43,283 nucleotides of DNA from Opitutaceae bacterium (GCA_003164715.1 PLTZ01000028.1:1-43283), one strand, 5' to 3'; positions 15,254-24,844 are shown, counted from the stretch's first letter. Translations and numbers: made by a program. Notes: generated by a model not told the origin, from the sequence alone.

Positions 15254-17764
15254 CTACTCTGTCCTCAGGGCTTCGTTAGGATCGATGCTGGCCGCCCGGC
15301 GGGCCGGAAGGTAGCACGAAGCCACCGCGACGGCGGCCAAGACGAGCGAGACGACCGCGTACGCCCACGGGTCGGTGGGCTTGAGCTCGAAGAGCATGCC
15401 CACCATGAGCCGGCTCAGGAGGACGGCGCTCACGATGCCGACCCCGAGACCGATGCCGGTCCTCCAGAGGCCCTGGCGCATGACCATGCCGAGAATCTGG
15501 GAGCGCGAGGCGCCGATTGCGCCGCGGATGCCGATCTCGCGCGTTCGCTGGGAAATGTCGTAGGCGAGGACGCCGTAGATCCCGATCGCCGAGAGGAAAA
15601 GGGCGAGTGCGGCGAAGCCCCCGAGGAGCAGCATGACGGCCCTCCTGTTGTCGAAGGACTCGTTGATGGCCTTCTGGACCGTGCTGGTGTCAAACAGGGG
15701 CACCGACGGGTCGATCGTCCGCAGCTTTTCGCGCATCGCCGCGGCCATGTCCGCGACGGGGCGCGATGACCTCACGAAAAGGTTCAGCCCATACGGGTTC
15801 GTCGTGAGCAGGGGGTAGTAGATGAACGGGTTGCCGCTCGTGTCCTCGACGCCGTTGTGCGGGACCTGGCGCACGACCCCCACGATCACGGGCCAGTCGC
15901 TCTCCTTCGCGGGGGGCCCTCCGAACGTGAAGTGCCCGCCGACCGCCGAGTGCCCCGGAAAGTACTTCTGCTCAAAGCGCTCGTCGACAATGTAGGCCTG
16001 CCTGGCGCCCTTGGCGGTGTCGGTCTCGTCGAAAAGGCGCCCCTTGAGGAGCTGGATGCGCAGCGTCTTGAAGTACCCGGTGGATACGCCGATCAGGAAC
16101 GCTCCGGGCTGCGGCGAGTCGCGCGGAAGCAGGCTGTCCTTGAGGGTGAGCGCCAGGATACCCAGGCCACCGGTGAACGGGATCCCGGTGGCGAGCGCCT
16201 CACCATCCACGCCCGGTATCTCGGCAAGGCCCTGCTCAAGCCTCCGCTGGAACGCGGTCGCCTTCTCCTGCGCCTGGTACGGGGCCCCCAGGGCGACGCT
16301 GCCGACCTCCAGGTTCTGCGGGTCGAATCCGGGGCTGACCGAGATGGCGTTTGCAAAGCTGTGGATGAGGAGCCCCGCGCCGCTCAGGAGAACGAGCGCC
16401 ACCGCGATCTGGCCCGTCACGAGGACGCTGCTGAGCGCCCGGACGCCCCGCCCCCCGGAGGCGCTGCGCGAGCTGCGGTGGATCACCTCGGCGAGGTTCG
16501 AGCGCAGGATGTGCACGACGGGCACGAGCCCGATCAGAAGGCCCACGGCGACCGAGACGGCCACGCCGTAGAGGAGCACCCCGGTGTCGATCGTGATCGG
16601 CAGCATGTCGGGCAGGAGCCTCTCCGTGAAGTGGTCGATCGCCCGGACGGCGCCCGAGGCGAGGGCGACGCCGATCGCGGCCCCCGCAAGCGTCAGCAGG
16701 AGGCTCTCGACCATAAGCTGCCTTGCGATCGCGCCGCGGCCGGCGCCGAGCGCGGCCCTGATCGCGAGCTCGCTCTGCTGGCCGTTGGCCCGCGTGAGCA
16801 GCAGGTTTGCCACGTTCACGCAGCCGATGAGCAGGACAAAGATCACGCCTCCCTGCAGGAGGTAGAGGGAGGACTTGATCGGCTCGACCCGCTCCGCCTG
16901 GACGAGGCCGATGGAGATCTTGTGGCCGGTCCGGTCGAGGAAGGTCTTCGTGTTGGCGTCGGAGGTGTCGTAGTAATGCTGCTCCAGGCCGGCGACCTCG
17001 GCCAGGGCCTTGCTCTCGGGGGCGCCGGGCTTGAGCCGCGCGTAGAGGTTCAAATTGCAGTAGTACCTCGCCTGCGGATTGACGTCCTCCGGCTTCCACG
17101 AGATCGGCTTAATAAACCTCACCTTGGCGTTGAACCACTCGACGGAATGCGGGGCGACCCCGATGATCCGGTAGGTTGCTCCGTCCACGCGGATCGTCTT
17201 GTCGAGGACTCCGGGATCCTCGTTGTAATGCGACTTCCAGAACGATTCCGTGAGGACGACCACCTTGTCCTCGCCGGGGCGGCAGTTCTTCAGGGTGAAG
17301 AACTGGCCGATGGCCGGCTTCACCCCGAGGACGTCGAACATCTCGGCGGTGCAATCGACTTCCATGATGCGCTCGGCCGAGCCCTTCTCGCCGATCATCA
17401 CCATGTTCGAGGTGCTCAGGGCAACGGCTTCAAAGGACGAGGTGTGCTGCTTGAAGTCAGTGTACTGCGTGAGGTTGCACGGGAAACGGTTGAGGCCCGC
17501 CTTGGGAAAGTTGTTGTAGATCGCCACGATCCGGTTCGGGGCGGGGTAGGGGAGCGGCTTCAGGACGAGGGCGTAGACCATCGAGAAGATGGCCGTGTTC
17601 GCGCCGATGCAGAGCGCAAGCGTGAGCAGCGCAACGGCCGTGAACCCGCGGTCCCTCCAGAGGCGGCGGGCCGCGTACCTCACGTCGCCGGCGACTCCCG
17701 CGCACACCCGGATCACCCACGACTCCCTTCCCAACGCATTCCCAGAAGGTGGCTCGGCGGGCAT
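15254..17764 (-). CDS. ADOP-type MacB/FtsX permease
   Basis: An 836-residue duplicated permease, the third in the window. After a short leader comes VRYAARRLWRDRGF and the first helix ALLTLALCIGANTAIFSMVY (about residues 43-62). Then follow a MacB-type periplasmic domain, the three-helix FtsX unit (GGVIFVLLIGCVNVANLLLT; LAGAAIGVALASGAV), a second periplasmic domain from about residue 480, and final helices from LLLGGFAALALFLSAIGIYG to LPARRAASIDPNEALRTE. There is no prefix domain and no adjacent padR or ATPase gene. The ATG at 17764 is the first in-frame start; a shorter start near residue 20 is possible. The transported or sensed substrate is not known. Confidence 0.88.
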   Translation of the reverse strand: MPAEPPSGNALGRESWVIRVCAGVAGDVRYAARRLWRDRGFTAVALLTLALCIGANTAIFSMVYALVLKPLPYPAPNRIVAIYNNFPKAGLNRFPCNLTQYTDFKQHTSSFEAVALSTSNMVMIGEKGSAERIMEVDCTAEMFDVLGVKPAIGQFFTLKNCRPGEDKVVVLTESFWKSHYNEDPGVLDKTIRVDGATYRIIGVAPHSVEWFNAKVRFIKPISWKPEDVNPQARYYCNLNLYARLKPGAPESKALAEVAGLEQHYYDTSDANTKTFLDRTGHKISIGLVQAERVEPIKSSLYLLQGGVIFVLLIGCVNVANLLLTRANGQQSELAIRAALGAGRGAIARQLMVESLLLTLAGAAIGVALASGAVRAIDHFTERLLPDMLPITIDTGVLLYGVAVSVAVGLLIGLVPVVHILRSNLAEVIHRSSRSASGGRGVRALSSVLVTGQIAVALVLLSGAGLLIHSFANAISVSPGFDPQNLEVGSVALGAPYQAQEKATAFQRRLEQGLAEIPGVDGEALATGIPFTGGLGILALTLKDSLLPRDSPQPGAFLIGVSTGYFKTLRIQLLKGRLFDETDTAKGARQAYIVDERFEQKYFPGHSAVGGHFTFGGPPAKESDWPVIVGVVRQVPHNGVEDTSGNPFIYYPLLTTNPYGLNLFVRSSRPVADMAAAMREKLRTIDPSVPLFDTSTVQKAINESFDNRRAVMLLLGGFAALALFLSAIGIYGVLAYDISQRTREIGIRGAIGASRSQILGMVMRQGLWRTGIGLGVGIVSAVLLSRLMVGMLFELKPTDPWAYAVVSLVLAAVAVASCYLPARRAASIDPNEALRTE

Positions 17765-17871
17765 GGTCTTGGGGATGGGTTCTTAGGGGCTTGGCGGCGT
17801 TTTCCTGACGCGGGATTGTTCCGTGGCGTCCCTCGCCCATGCAACGAGAAACTGCCCCATCCCTGTCGCGC

Positions 17872-18837
17872 TCACTTGTTCCCGGCGACGGGCCCGATAT
17901 ACGCGGTGGCGACGACCACGTCGTCATACCACTTCTTGTTCTCGCGGGCCGTGTTGCTCTTGATGTGCAGGCAGAGCGACGCGGAGTTGATCTTGAGGGT
18001 GTCCACGTCCCTCAGCCGGAGGTCGGGGAAGTCCGCGATCAATTTCCCGTCCAGCCAGCATGCGATGCGGCCATCGCGCTGGCCGGCCTCGTTGGCCTTC
18101 ACCATCAGTTCAAAGCAGTACCAGCGGCCGAGTTCCGGAATGATGTCGGGCCGGGCGACGAAGTGCGCCCCGAATCCCCCCGGGCGCGCCGGGTTGGGCA
18201 TCACCTTGCCCGAGGGGAAGAAATGGTCCCCGTACTCGGAGCGCTGCTCCGGGTGGTAGCAGTAGACGTTCAGCCAGCCCGGCGAGGGCGTGGCGGCGTC
18301 ACCGCGCCAGTTCTCGAAGCTGACGATGAACTTGTTGTGGCCGTCGGCGCGCACGCCGGGCGTCGAGTAGGCCAGCCCCGGCGCCAGCGCGTTCAGGATC
18401 CCGCCGTTGTGGCTCGAGCCGACCTGGTCGAAGCCCTTCTCGAACTTGGAATAGTACCGCAGGAAGACCACATCCTGGCCGGTCGGGAGATTCTTGACCA
18501 CGCCGTCGCTGAGCTCCGCCTGCTGCTTCGGGATCGTGAACTCAAGCGCCCGGGTTCCGCCGTGCACGTTCTGGGGATCTCTGGTGATGCGCAGGTCGGC
18601 CTTTTGGAACGAGTTGTCCCATGTCTTTCGGAGGTCATCCGACTCGAAGTCGTCGTGGAAGAGGACGGCCGGGTCGGCCTCGATCCCCCGGTCTCCGGGA
18701 TACCGGGCGGCGATCCCCTGGCCGCCCTCCGGCAGGGCCGGGGGTGCCGGCGGTGCGCCCTCCGTGCCGCGGGTTGGCGCGGCCCACCAGACGAGCTGCA
18801 GCACGGTCAGCCACATACGGGGTTTCCACGTCGCCAT
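17872..18837 (-). CDS. Secreted concanavalin-like (polysaccharide lyase-type) protein
   Basis: A 321-residue exported protein with a jelly-roll fold of the kind found in polysaccharide lyase families 14 and 20 and in LamG-like lectins. Signs are VLFHDDFESDDLRKTWDNSF at the domain start, LRYYSKFEKGFDQVGSSHNGG in the middle, and ELGRWYCFELMVKANEAG with IACWLDGKLIADFPDLRLRD near the end, a typical beta-strand pair of such domains. The ATG at 18837 follows AAGGG at a good distance and precedes a hydrophobic signal (WLTVLQLVWWAAPTRG). Whether it is a lyase or only binds glycans cannot be settled; catalytic residues of PL14 are not obvious to me. Confidence 0.65.
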   Translation of the reverse strand: MATWKPRMWLTVLQLVWWAAPTRGTEGAPPAPPALPEGGQGIAARYPGDRGIEADPAVLFHDDFESDDLRKTWDNSFQKADLRITRDPQNVHGGTRALEFTIPKQQAELSDGVVKNLPTGQDVVFLRYYSKFEKGFDQVGSSHNGGILNALAPGLAYSTPGVRADGHNKFIVSFENWRGDAATPSPGWLNVYCYHPEQRSEYGDHFFPSGKVMPNPARPGGFGAHFVARPDIIPELGRWYCFELMVKANEAGQRDGRIACWLDGKLIADFPDLRLRDVDTLKINSASLCLHIKSNTARENKKWYDDVVVATAYIGPVAGNK

Positions 18838-19142
18838 TGTGAGCATCCCTTGACGGTAACGGCTCGATGACGATTGCACAAACGGGATCGTCATCCCGAA
18901 TCCCTCGGGGACCGCCCCACGGGCGGCGGACGACCCCTTCCGGTGCCAGTAGCACACGCTGGAGCGTTTGGCCGCAATAGTCCGACCCCAATGCCGGCCC
19001 GAAACCCGGCACCGCGCGCCCCGTCCCCAACGTTCGAAAGATTGTAAAACGGAGAAATCCCCGGCGGACCTGCTGGCTATTTAACACAAATTGATATTAA
19101 TTCCGGGAACCTTCCGCAGCCGGCGTTCGTCGATTCCATATC
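18838..19142. other. Divergent intergenic region
   Basis: These 305 bases separate two divergent genes. The right half becomes AT-rich (around 19070-19100), as expected for the promoter of the gene at 19143. I see no strong dyad or RNA gene. Confidence 0.3.
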
Positions 19143-19736
19143 ATGAAGTACCGCCTATGCGTTCTGCTGGCCCTGCTTCAGGGCCCGGTCGTCGCGGAGC
19201 CGGCTACCCCCCCGGAAACGCCCCGGGGCCTCGTGGATCCTGGCGTGTTCTCGGCGCTGAAGTCGCTGCCCGAGGTGAATCCCGCGCTCGCCAGGAGCGA
19301 TGCGAAAAAGGGACCGCCGGGCTCCGGGTTGCTCACAAGTGAAATCGTGTTCCCGGCGCCGGCGCGCGTCCCGGTTCGGGCGGCGGCCGGCGGGGCCGCG
19401 GTGCGAAGCGCGGTTAGGGACCCGTTCCGCTTCGAGCCGTCGTCCTACTCCCCGCCGGGAGCCGAGGAGGAGACGAACGGCGGCTCGATCACGGTGATGG
19501 AGCCGATCCATGTGCCGGGCAGCAAGGTGCGGGAGATGGCCGACGCGATCGACTTTGCGGAGGATTTCAGGAAGGCCTCCGCGTTCCACGTGACGATGGG
19601 CGGCCGGCTGGCCTCCGTCACGCTCGGCGACTATCATATCGACTTCGGCCTGTGGAGGCACGAGAGCCTGATCGCGGAGGAGACGCACGTCGGGCTGCCC
19701 ACGCTCGTAATCGACCTGATCCATGTCAGGTGGTGA
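19143..19736 (+). CDS. Secreted protein of unknown function
   Basis: A 197-residue protein starting with a Sec signal (MKYRLCVLLALLQGPVVA). The next 90 residues are Pro/Ala-rich and probably unstructured. A compact C-terminal part (about 115-197) contains ITVMEPIHVPGSKVREMADAI and ends in alternating strands VTLGDYHIDFGLWRHESL and GLPTLVIDLIHVRW. I do not recognise the family. The layout, a disordered linker and a small domain, resembles lineage-specific periplasmic proteins. It has no close neighbour on its strand. Confidence 0.6.
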   Translation: MKYRLCVLLALLQGPVVAEPATPPETPRGLVDPGVFSALKSLPEVNPALARSDAKKGPPGSGLLTSEIVFPAPARVPVRAAAGGAAVRSAVRDPFRFEPSSYSPPGAEEETNGGSITVMEPIHVPGSKVREMADAIDFAEDFRKASAFHVTMGGRLASVTLGDYHIDFGLWRHESLIAEETHVGLPTLVIDLIHVRW

Positions 19737-20255
19737 TCCTGGGGCTGGGATTGCACCGGCTTTTGAACGGGCTGGGTCAGCGGTAGAGTTTCCGGTGCCC
19801 CAACCGGGACGCAACGGGGCACGCTAGACAGAAATCGTCCGGATCTATGCCCCGCCGCCTGGCTTGGTCCAGCGGCCTTCAGGCAATGACCTCCCCATTC
19901 ATTGCGATGGATGTCGGTGTGGCTCTGACGTGGCCAAGGATTCTCCTTGCGATCGGCGAGATTGGGACGATGAGTGGTCTTAGTTCAGTCAGGTTTCATA
20001 TGCACGGTTTAGATCGTGATTTGAGTCCGTCATTTAGACTGCAAAACGACTGCTAGGGGCTTCAGCGAAGCTGTAACAAGGCCCGATTTCGTCAGCGTGG
20101 TTTTTTGGACTGGAGCCCAGTGCGCTACGCCTTCGTCAGCGTCAAGGTTTGAGCCCTCATTCTCGTGGCATGTCCGTTCGGCCAGCGACCTAAACCGTTA
20201 CGGTCGGGCAGCATCCAACCACCATGCAATGCGAACAACCCCGGGAGGAAGAATC
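19737..20255. other. Intergenic region without recognised genes
   Basis: This 519-base region has no convincing reading frame. It is AT-richer from about 19980 to 20060. A weak hairpin GCTTC-AGC-GAAGC is present near 20060-20075. The ribosome site GGGAGGAAG of the next gene lies at its right end. Confidence 0.3.
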
Positions 20256-20648
20256 ATGAAACTTTCCCATCTCATTTCGCAGCGAGAGGCTCTGCTGCGG
20301 CAGATCCATCTAGCAAACCTAGCGTTTGCATACCAGCAGCTCGATGCGCTGGTCGCGCGACTCGACCGAGCACAGCTTCGCGGGCTTGTATGTCTCGAAC
20401 CGCGAGACCCCGCTGCGGATCGCTATTGGCCTATATTGAAGGCGCTGGAGGGAAACCAGTCCGTGATCGAGGAGCATTTCACCGACGCACATATCGCCGA
20501 TTTGGCAGACCTCTTGGCGTTCAACACCGGCTGCAACGGCGCGGTGGTGAACTTCCGATTGGAGGAGTTGGGGGAAAAATATCTTGCACCGCTGCGCAGC
20601 GAGCTCCTGAAGGCCGGTGTGCAATTGGAATCTGAGGCTCGCTCATAG
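20256..20648 (+). CDS. Hypothetical helical protein
   Basis: A 130-residue cytoplasmic protein, mostly helical (LISQREALLRQIHLANLAFAY, then LVARLDRAQLRGLVCLEP). The ATG at 20256 follows a strong GGGAGGAAGAATC ribosome site, which makes the start reliable. No domain is recognised. The second half contains IEEHFTDAHIADLADLLAF and NFRLEELGEKYLAPLRSELL. There is no signal or membrane segment. A possible small gene lies convergent on the other strand 21 bases downstream. Confidence 0.7.
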   Translation: MKLSHLISQREALLRQIHLANLAFAYQQLDALVARLDRAQLRGLVCLEPRDPAADRYWPILKALEGNQSVIEEHFTDAHIADLADLLAFNTGCNGAVVNFRLEELGEKYLAPLRSELLKAGVQLESEARS

Positions 20649-20669
20649 CCCGAACCGGAGCAAGGCGAC

Positions 20670-20960
20670 TCAAACCGGAGGCGCCTCTTCGCGCAGTGGT
20701 GCGCCCAGCGGAGAACCCACTCGAACAATCGCAGGCGCCGTCTCGGCGGCCAGTTCCCTCGCCTCGGCTGCCGCCGACTGCCTTTCGTGCGGATTGTGGC
20801 CCTGGCCCGAGACAAGACACCTGTGTGCTTCGATCACCGGGCCAGGGTCCTCGGCGGGGAAGCTCGCGGCGAAATCCAGAACGCAGACAGCGTGGCCAAA
20901 CCGATTCAAATGCTCCGCGAGGTGGCACGTGGACTCGCTCCAGCTCTCGCCGTCGGCCAT
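20670..20960 (-). CDS. Possible small hypothetical protein
   Basis: A 96-residue reading frame with an ATG at 20960 and CGGAG just upstream. The middle part (HLAEHLNRFGHAVCVLDFAA, then GPVIEAHRCLVSGQG) reads like folded protein, while the opposite strand is Arg/Pro-rich. I cannot name a family, and the gene is convergent with the one at 20256-20648. It may be real or only a chance open frame. Confidence 0.4.
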   Translation of the reverse strand: MADGESWSESTCHLAEHLNRFGHAVCVLDFAASFPAEDPGPVIEAHRCLVSGQGHNPHERQSAAAEARELAAETAPAIVRVGSPLGAPLREEAPPV

Positions 20961-21152
20961 CGGCTCCGGTCGCGATTCGAGTGCCGCCGCGAGGTCACCG
21001 CCGGTTCGCGCATAAGCTTTTACCTGACACTCCCCACGGTTTATAGGGGAAGCCGGATCCCGCGCACCGTTACACCGATCTCTGCGCGTCGCGGGCCGCC
21101 TGGATAACGTCCTAGCTTGCGCGCCAGTGGCCGTCGTGGCTATCCTAGGGTG

Positions 21153-21668
21153 ATGATGACCTCAATTATTCGAAGGCTGGAGCAAGCACGGGCCAAGGCG
21201 GCCGAGCTGGAGCAGTCCTTCCAGAAGGAGTTGGCCTCTCTGCCAAGAGCCTATGGCTTCGACTCGCTCAAGGCATTTATCGCTGCCCTGGAAGCTTCTG
21301 GACGCGGCAAACCCAGTGGGACAAAGCGGGCCAAGAGGCCCTCCAAGCCCAAGACGCGAAAACGCGCCGTGATCACTGATTCCGTTCGCGCGAGCGTCCG
21401 GAAACTCTTCAAGGCGGGCAAATCCGGATCGCAAATCGCCAAGGCCGTTGGGATCCCGCTGCCGAGTGTTCAATACATTAAGAAAGCTTTAGGATTGGTG
21501 AAGGCGCCCAAGAAAGCCCTGCCGAAGGCTAAGCGCCGCCGTGCTCCGAGCATACCTGCTGTTGCCCACAAGACTCACAAGAAGCGGGTCGTGCCCAAGA
21601 AGGCTACAGTTCCAGAACCGAAGCCGGCTCCGACAATATTCGTGCCTCCGGCTGCTCCCGCAGTTTGA
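21153..21668 (+). CDS. Basic nucleoid-type protein with coiled coil and HTH
   Basis: A 171-residue protein with three parts. Residues 5-50 form a coiled coil (IIRRLEQARAKAAELEQSFQ). Residues 75-115 look like a helix-turn-helix (VRASVRKLFKAGKSGSQIAK, then GIPLPSVQYIKKALG), similar to the DNA-binding part of resolvase/IS30-type or sigma-4 helices. The rest is Lys/Ala/Pro-rich, like histone H1 tails. The overall plan, an oligomerising coil, a DNA-binding unit and a basic tail, suggests a nucleoid-associated or regulatory protein. Two adjacent ATGs (21153 and 21156) follow TAGGG; I use the first. Confidence 0.65.
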   Translation: MMTSIIRRLEQARAKAAELEQSFQKELASLPRAYGFDSLKAFIAALEASGRGKPSGTKRAKRPSKPKTRKRAVITDSVRASVRKLFKAGKSGSQIAKAVGIPLPSVQYIKKALGLVKAPKKALPKAKRRRAPSIPAVAHKTHKKRVVPKKATVPEPKPAPTIFVPPAAPAV

Positions 21669-21963
21669 GCGCAAGCGGCGCGCAAACCCGGCCGGCTTCA
21701 TAGCAGACCGGGAGGATGTCAAGTCCAAGCTGGGTATAGGAGTCCACGTGGCGCCGATGGGCCCGGTCGGATTCTACGCGGTCACGGTGTTCTACATACC
21801 GATCGCGGTCGGCTTCGGGATATCCTTTTTGAGCGGAAGGCCAAGCTCAGGGGACATGCGGCCGCTGGGCCGCCAATCCGGGACCTCCAATCACAGAAAT
21901 TGCGTTTTCGCGCTCTGTGCCTCGAGATGTGCGGCGCGTCTAGCCCGGTAACACCCGATTCCC
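21669..21963. other. Intergenic region, possibly with a gene remnant
   Basis: No intact gene is seen in these 295 bases. One plus-strand frame at about 21715-21840 gives KLGIGVHVAPMGPVGFYAV and then FYIPIAVGFGISFLSG, a membrane-helix-like text, but no start or ribosome site goes with it. It might be a remnant or chance. Confidence 0.25.
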
Positions 21964-22464
21964 ATGTCTGCCCCATGGAAAAGACTCAGCTTGGCCGCGC
22001 TGGCCACCGCGGCGATGACCGGCTGCTCGGGCACCGACTTTGTCAGCGAGCGTCCGGTCGACAATCCGGTTCCGCCGCTTAAGGCCGGCGTCTATCGGAT
22101 CGAGGCGGTTGACGTGCGCCCCGTGGCGACCCGGGAGGTCGAGCCCGATTATCCCCCTGAACTCGGGTCCATCCTGACCGGAAGCGCCGTTGTCGTGTTT
22201 ACCGTTTGCGCCGATGGCAAGGTGGCGGACGCATCGGTGGTTGAGGCCGCCGACGTCCTGTTTGGCGAGGCTGCGGTCGCGGCGGTCAGGAAGTGGCGGT
22301 TTCGTCCGGCGTTGGTGAAGGGCGCGCCGGTCGACTGCAGGATGACCCTCCCCTTCATCTTCACCTCGCCGTACGGCAGGCTTCCACAGGACGGGTCGGT
22401 GTCCGATGCGCCGAACGGGTCCCCTCCGGACGGCTCCCACCAGACGACGATAGAACCCCGCTGA
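21964..22464 (+). CDS. Lipoprotein with TonB C-terminal-like domain
   Basis: A 166-residue lipoprotein. The signal ends in AAMTGC, with acylation expected at C21. Residues 60-135 match the TonB C-terminal fold as found in 'energy transducer TonB'-type proteins: REVEPDYPPEL, the strand GSAVVVFTVCADGKVADASV and AAVAAVRKWRFRPALVKGAPV. There is no N-terminal transmembrane anchor plus Pro-rich spacer and no exbB/exbD nearby, so it is not a classical TonB. The tail after residue 140 is disordered. It probably works in the periplasm on the membrane surface. Confidence 0.8.
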   Translation: MSAPWKRLSLAALATAAMTGCSGTDFVSERPVDNPVPPLKAGVYRIEAVDVRPVATREVEPDYPPELGSILTGSAVVVFTVCADGKVADASVVEAADVLFGEAAVAAVRKWRFRPALVKGAPVDCRMTLPFIFTSPYGRLPQDGSVSDAPNGSPPDGSHQTTIEPR

Positions 22465-22698
22465 GCGAGTTGCATGCGCCCGAGTGCGGAGGGACTGCCT
22501 TGGCTGTCTTATTGCGGGACAAGGGCCTGTAAAATGCCACGGGATCCGGCGCGGCAGCGTCGGGTGTCGATGTTGCCTTGGAACGCGCCCCGCGTGCAAT
22601 TGACCGGGGTTTTCCCAAGCCGCGGACGCCCGGGTTTCAGGCCCCGCGTTGCCGCTATGGGCTGGCCGACGAGGCCGTTGCCCCCATCATCGCCACCC

Positions 22699-24753
22699 AT
22701 GCCACTTCCCTCCTGCCTCAAGAGGCTTGCGGCGCTGGCGCTCGCCGCCTCGGTTGCCTGCGCCGCCGATCTGCCCAGCCCCAAGCGAGCAATGACGGCC
22801 GAGGACCTGTGGGCCGTGAAGCGCCCCGCGTCGCTCGAGCTTTCTCCGGACGGCGCCCATCTGGTCTTCGCCGTCAAGGAGTACAACCTGCAGAAGAACG
22901 ACTCGGTCACCCACCTCTGGCTCCTGGACACCGCGAGCGGCGCGGCCCGGCAGCTCACCACCGCGGAAGGCACCGACGCAGACCCCGCGTGGAGCCCGGA
23001 TGGCGGCACCGTGGTCTTTGTCTCAAAGCGCGGCGCGGACGATGTCGCGTCGCTCTACACCATCCGCGCCGACGGCGGCGAGGCCCAGAAGGTGCTCGAG
23101 CTGCCCCTGTCGATCTCCTCCCCCAAGTGGCTGCCGGACGGGCGCCGCATCGTCTTTGCCACCAGCGTCCTCCCGAAGCTCGGGGGCAACATCGAGGCGA
23201 CCAAGGCCGAGCTCAAGAAGCAGAAGGAGAGCAAGGTCACCGCTAAGGTCACCGAGAACGGATTCTACCGGTTCTTCGACACCTGGCTCACCGACGAGCG
23301 CGCGACCCACCTGATGGCCGTCGACCTCGCGACGAAGGGGACGGTCGACCTCACCCCACGCTGGGACCGCGCCTTCCAGTTCGACATGGAGGTGCACTAT
23401 GACGTCTCCCCCGACGGCAAATGGATCGCGCTCGCCGCGGGGACCACGCCGCCCCCGTACCGTGAACGGGAGAACATCGACATCTACCTCATCTCCGCCG
23501 ACCAGCCGGGCTCCGCGTGGAGAAACCTGACGGCCGACAACCTGGGCAATGACGGCAATCCGCGCTTCACGCCCGACGGAACGGGTCTCGTCTTCGGGCG
23601 CCGCACGACGGATAGGGAGGGCGAGAACACGAAGCTGATGCGGGTCGACCTTGCGAGCGGCAGGATAAGCCCGCTCTTCCCCGGGGCCGACCTGTCGATG
23701 AAGGGCTGGCGCTTCTCCCCGGACGGCTCGGACCTCTACTTCAGCGCCGAGGATCGCGGCCGCACCAAGGTGTTTAAGGCGCCGGCCGCGGGAGGCTCGT
23801 ATTCGGCCGTGGTCAGCGAAGGCACGTGCTCGAACATCGCCCCGGGGGCGAAGTCCGTCTTCTTCCTCAAGCAGAGCTTCACCCGGCCCGATGAGATCTA
23901 CTCCCTCGACGTGGCGACCGGCGTCGCCTCGGTGCGCTCGCACCTGAACGACGCGCTGTTTGCCCAGCTTAAGCTCGGGAAAGTGGAGGAGCACACCTTC
24001 GTCGGCGCCGGCGGCGACCCGGTCATGCTGTGGATGATCTACCCGCCCGACTTCGACCCGTCGAAGAAGTACCCCCTCCTTCAGCTGATGCACGGCGGGC
24101 CCGCCACCATGATCGGCGACCTGTGGCAGCCGCGCTGGAATGCGCAGGTCCTCGTGGCCCCGGGCTATGTCGCCACGTGGATCAACCGCCATGGATCGAC
24201 CGGGTTCGGGGAGAAGTTCGCCGAGTCCATCGACGGCGCGTGGGGCGAGAAGCCGTTCGAGGACATCATGAAGGGCACCGACTACCTCCTTGCCAATTTC
24301 CCGTTCCTGGACGCCACCCGGACGGCCGCGCTCGGCGCCAGCTACGGGGGGTACATGGCGTGCTGGGTCTGCGGGCACACCGACCGCTTCAAGGCGATCG
24401 TCTGCCACGCCGGCGCGCTCGACTTCAACACCCAGTACGCGTCGGACGTCGCGAACTATTGGCAGGACCAGATGATGGGAGGATCGCCCTGGCACCGCAC
24501 CCCGGAGTACGACAAGGAGAACGCGATCAACTATGCGTCGCACTTCAGGACGCCGACCCTCGTGATCCACGGCGGCATGGACTACCGGGTGCCGGTCGAC
24601 CAGGGCCTCGAATTCTACGCGGCGCTTCAGGCCCAGAACGTGCCCTCCCGGCTGGTCTATTTCCCCGACGAGAACCACTGGGTGCTGCACCCGCAGAACT
24701 CCGTCTTCTGGTACGGCCAGGTCCGCGACTGGCTCGCGCGCTGGCTGGAGTAG
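22699..24753 (+). CDS. S9 family (prolyl oligopeptidase-type) secreted peptidase
   Basis: A 684-residue exported serine peptidase. Residues 1-22 are a Sec signal (LAALALAASVACA). Residues 40-400 form a beta-propeller with WD40-like/TolB-like strands (LELSPDGAHLVFAVKEYN; DPAWSPDGGTVVFVSKRG). Residues 430-684 form the alpha/beta-hydrolase domain with the triad S548 (GASYGGYM), D628 (GGMDYRVP) and H660 (DENHWV). This layout is that of acylaminoacyl/dipeptidyl peptidases (DPP4/DPP5-like). It should cleave short peptides in the periplasm. The ATG at 22699 was chosen as the one starting the signal; upstream in-frame text lacks protein character. Confidence 0.93.
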   Translation: MPLPSCLKRLAALALAASVACAADLPSPKRAMTAEDLWAVKRPASLELSPDGAHLVFAVKEYNLQKNDSVTHLWLLDTASGAARQLTTAEGTDADPAWSPDGGTVVFVSKRGADDVASLYTIRADGGEAQKVLELPLSISSPKWLPDGRRIVFATSVLPKLGGNIEATKAELKKQKESKVTAKVTENGFYRFFDTWLTDERATHLMAVDLATKGTVDLTPRWDRAFQFDMEVHYDVSPDGKWIALAAGTTPPPYRERENIDIYLISADQPGSAWRNLTADNLGNDGNPRFTPDGTGLVFGRRTTDREGENTKLMRVDLASGRISPLFPGADLSMKGWRFSPDGSDLYFSAEDRGRTKVFKAPAAGGSYSAVVSEGTCSNIAPGAKSVFFLKQSFTRPDEIYSLDVATGVASVRSHLNDALFAQLKLGKVEEHTFVGAGGDPVMLWMIYPPDFDPSKKYPLLQLMHGGPATMIGDLWQPRWNAQVLVAPGYVATWINRHGSTGFGEKFAESIDGAWGEKPFEDIMKGTDYLLANFPFLDATRTAALGASYGGYMACWVCGHTDRFKAIVCHAGALDFNTQYASDVANYWQDQMMGGSPWHRTPEYDKENAINYASHFRTPTLVIHGGMDYRVPVDQGLEFYAALQAQNVPSRLVYFPDENHWVLHPQNSVFWYGQVRDWLARWLE

Positions 24754-24844
24754 GCGCGCCGGATCCGCCTGCCGGCGCCCGTCGCGAACAAATACCCTCG
24801 CTCGTTTCGGGCGCCGGTGCTTCGTTACGCCCGAGGCGAAGACC

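Noticed and set aside
15857-18259. Long plus-strand reading frame (800 codons) opposite the third permease
   Set aside because: It runs through the third permease gene and into the next gene, with no recognisable protein motif.
21964-22464. True TonB protein
   Set aside because: It is a lipoprotein without the membrane anchor and Pro-rich spacer of TonB, and no exbB is nearby.
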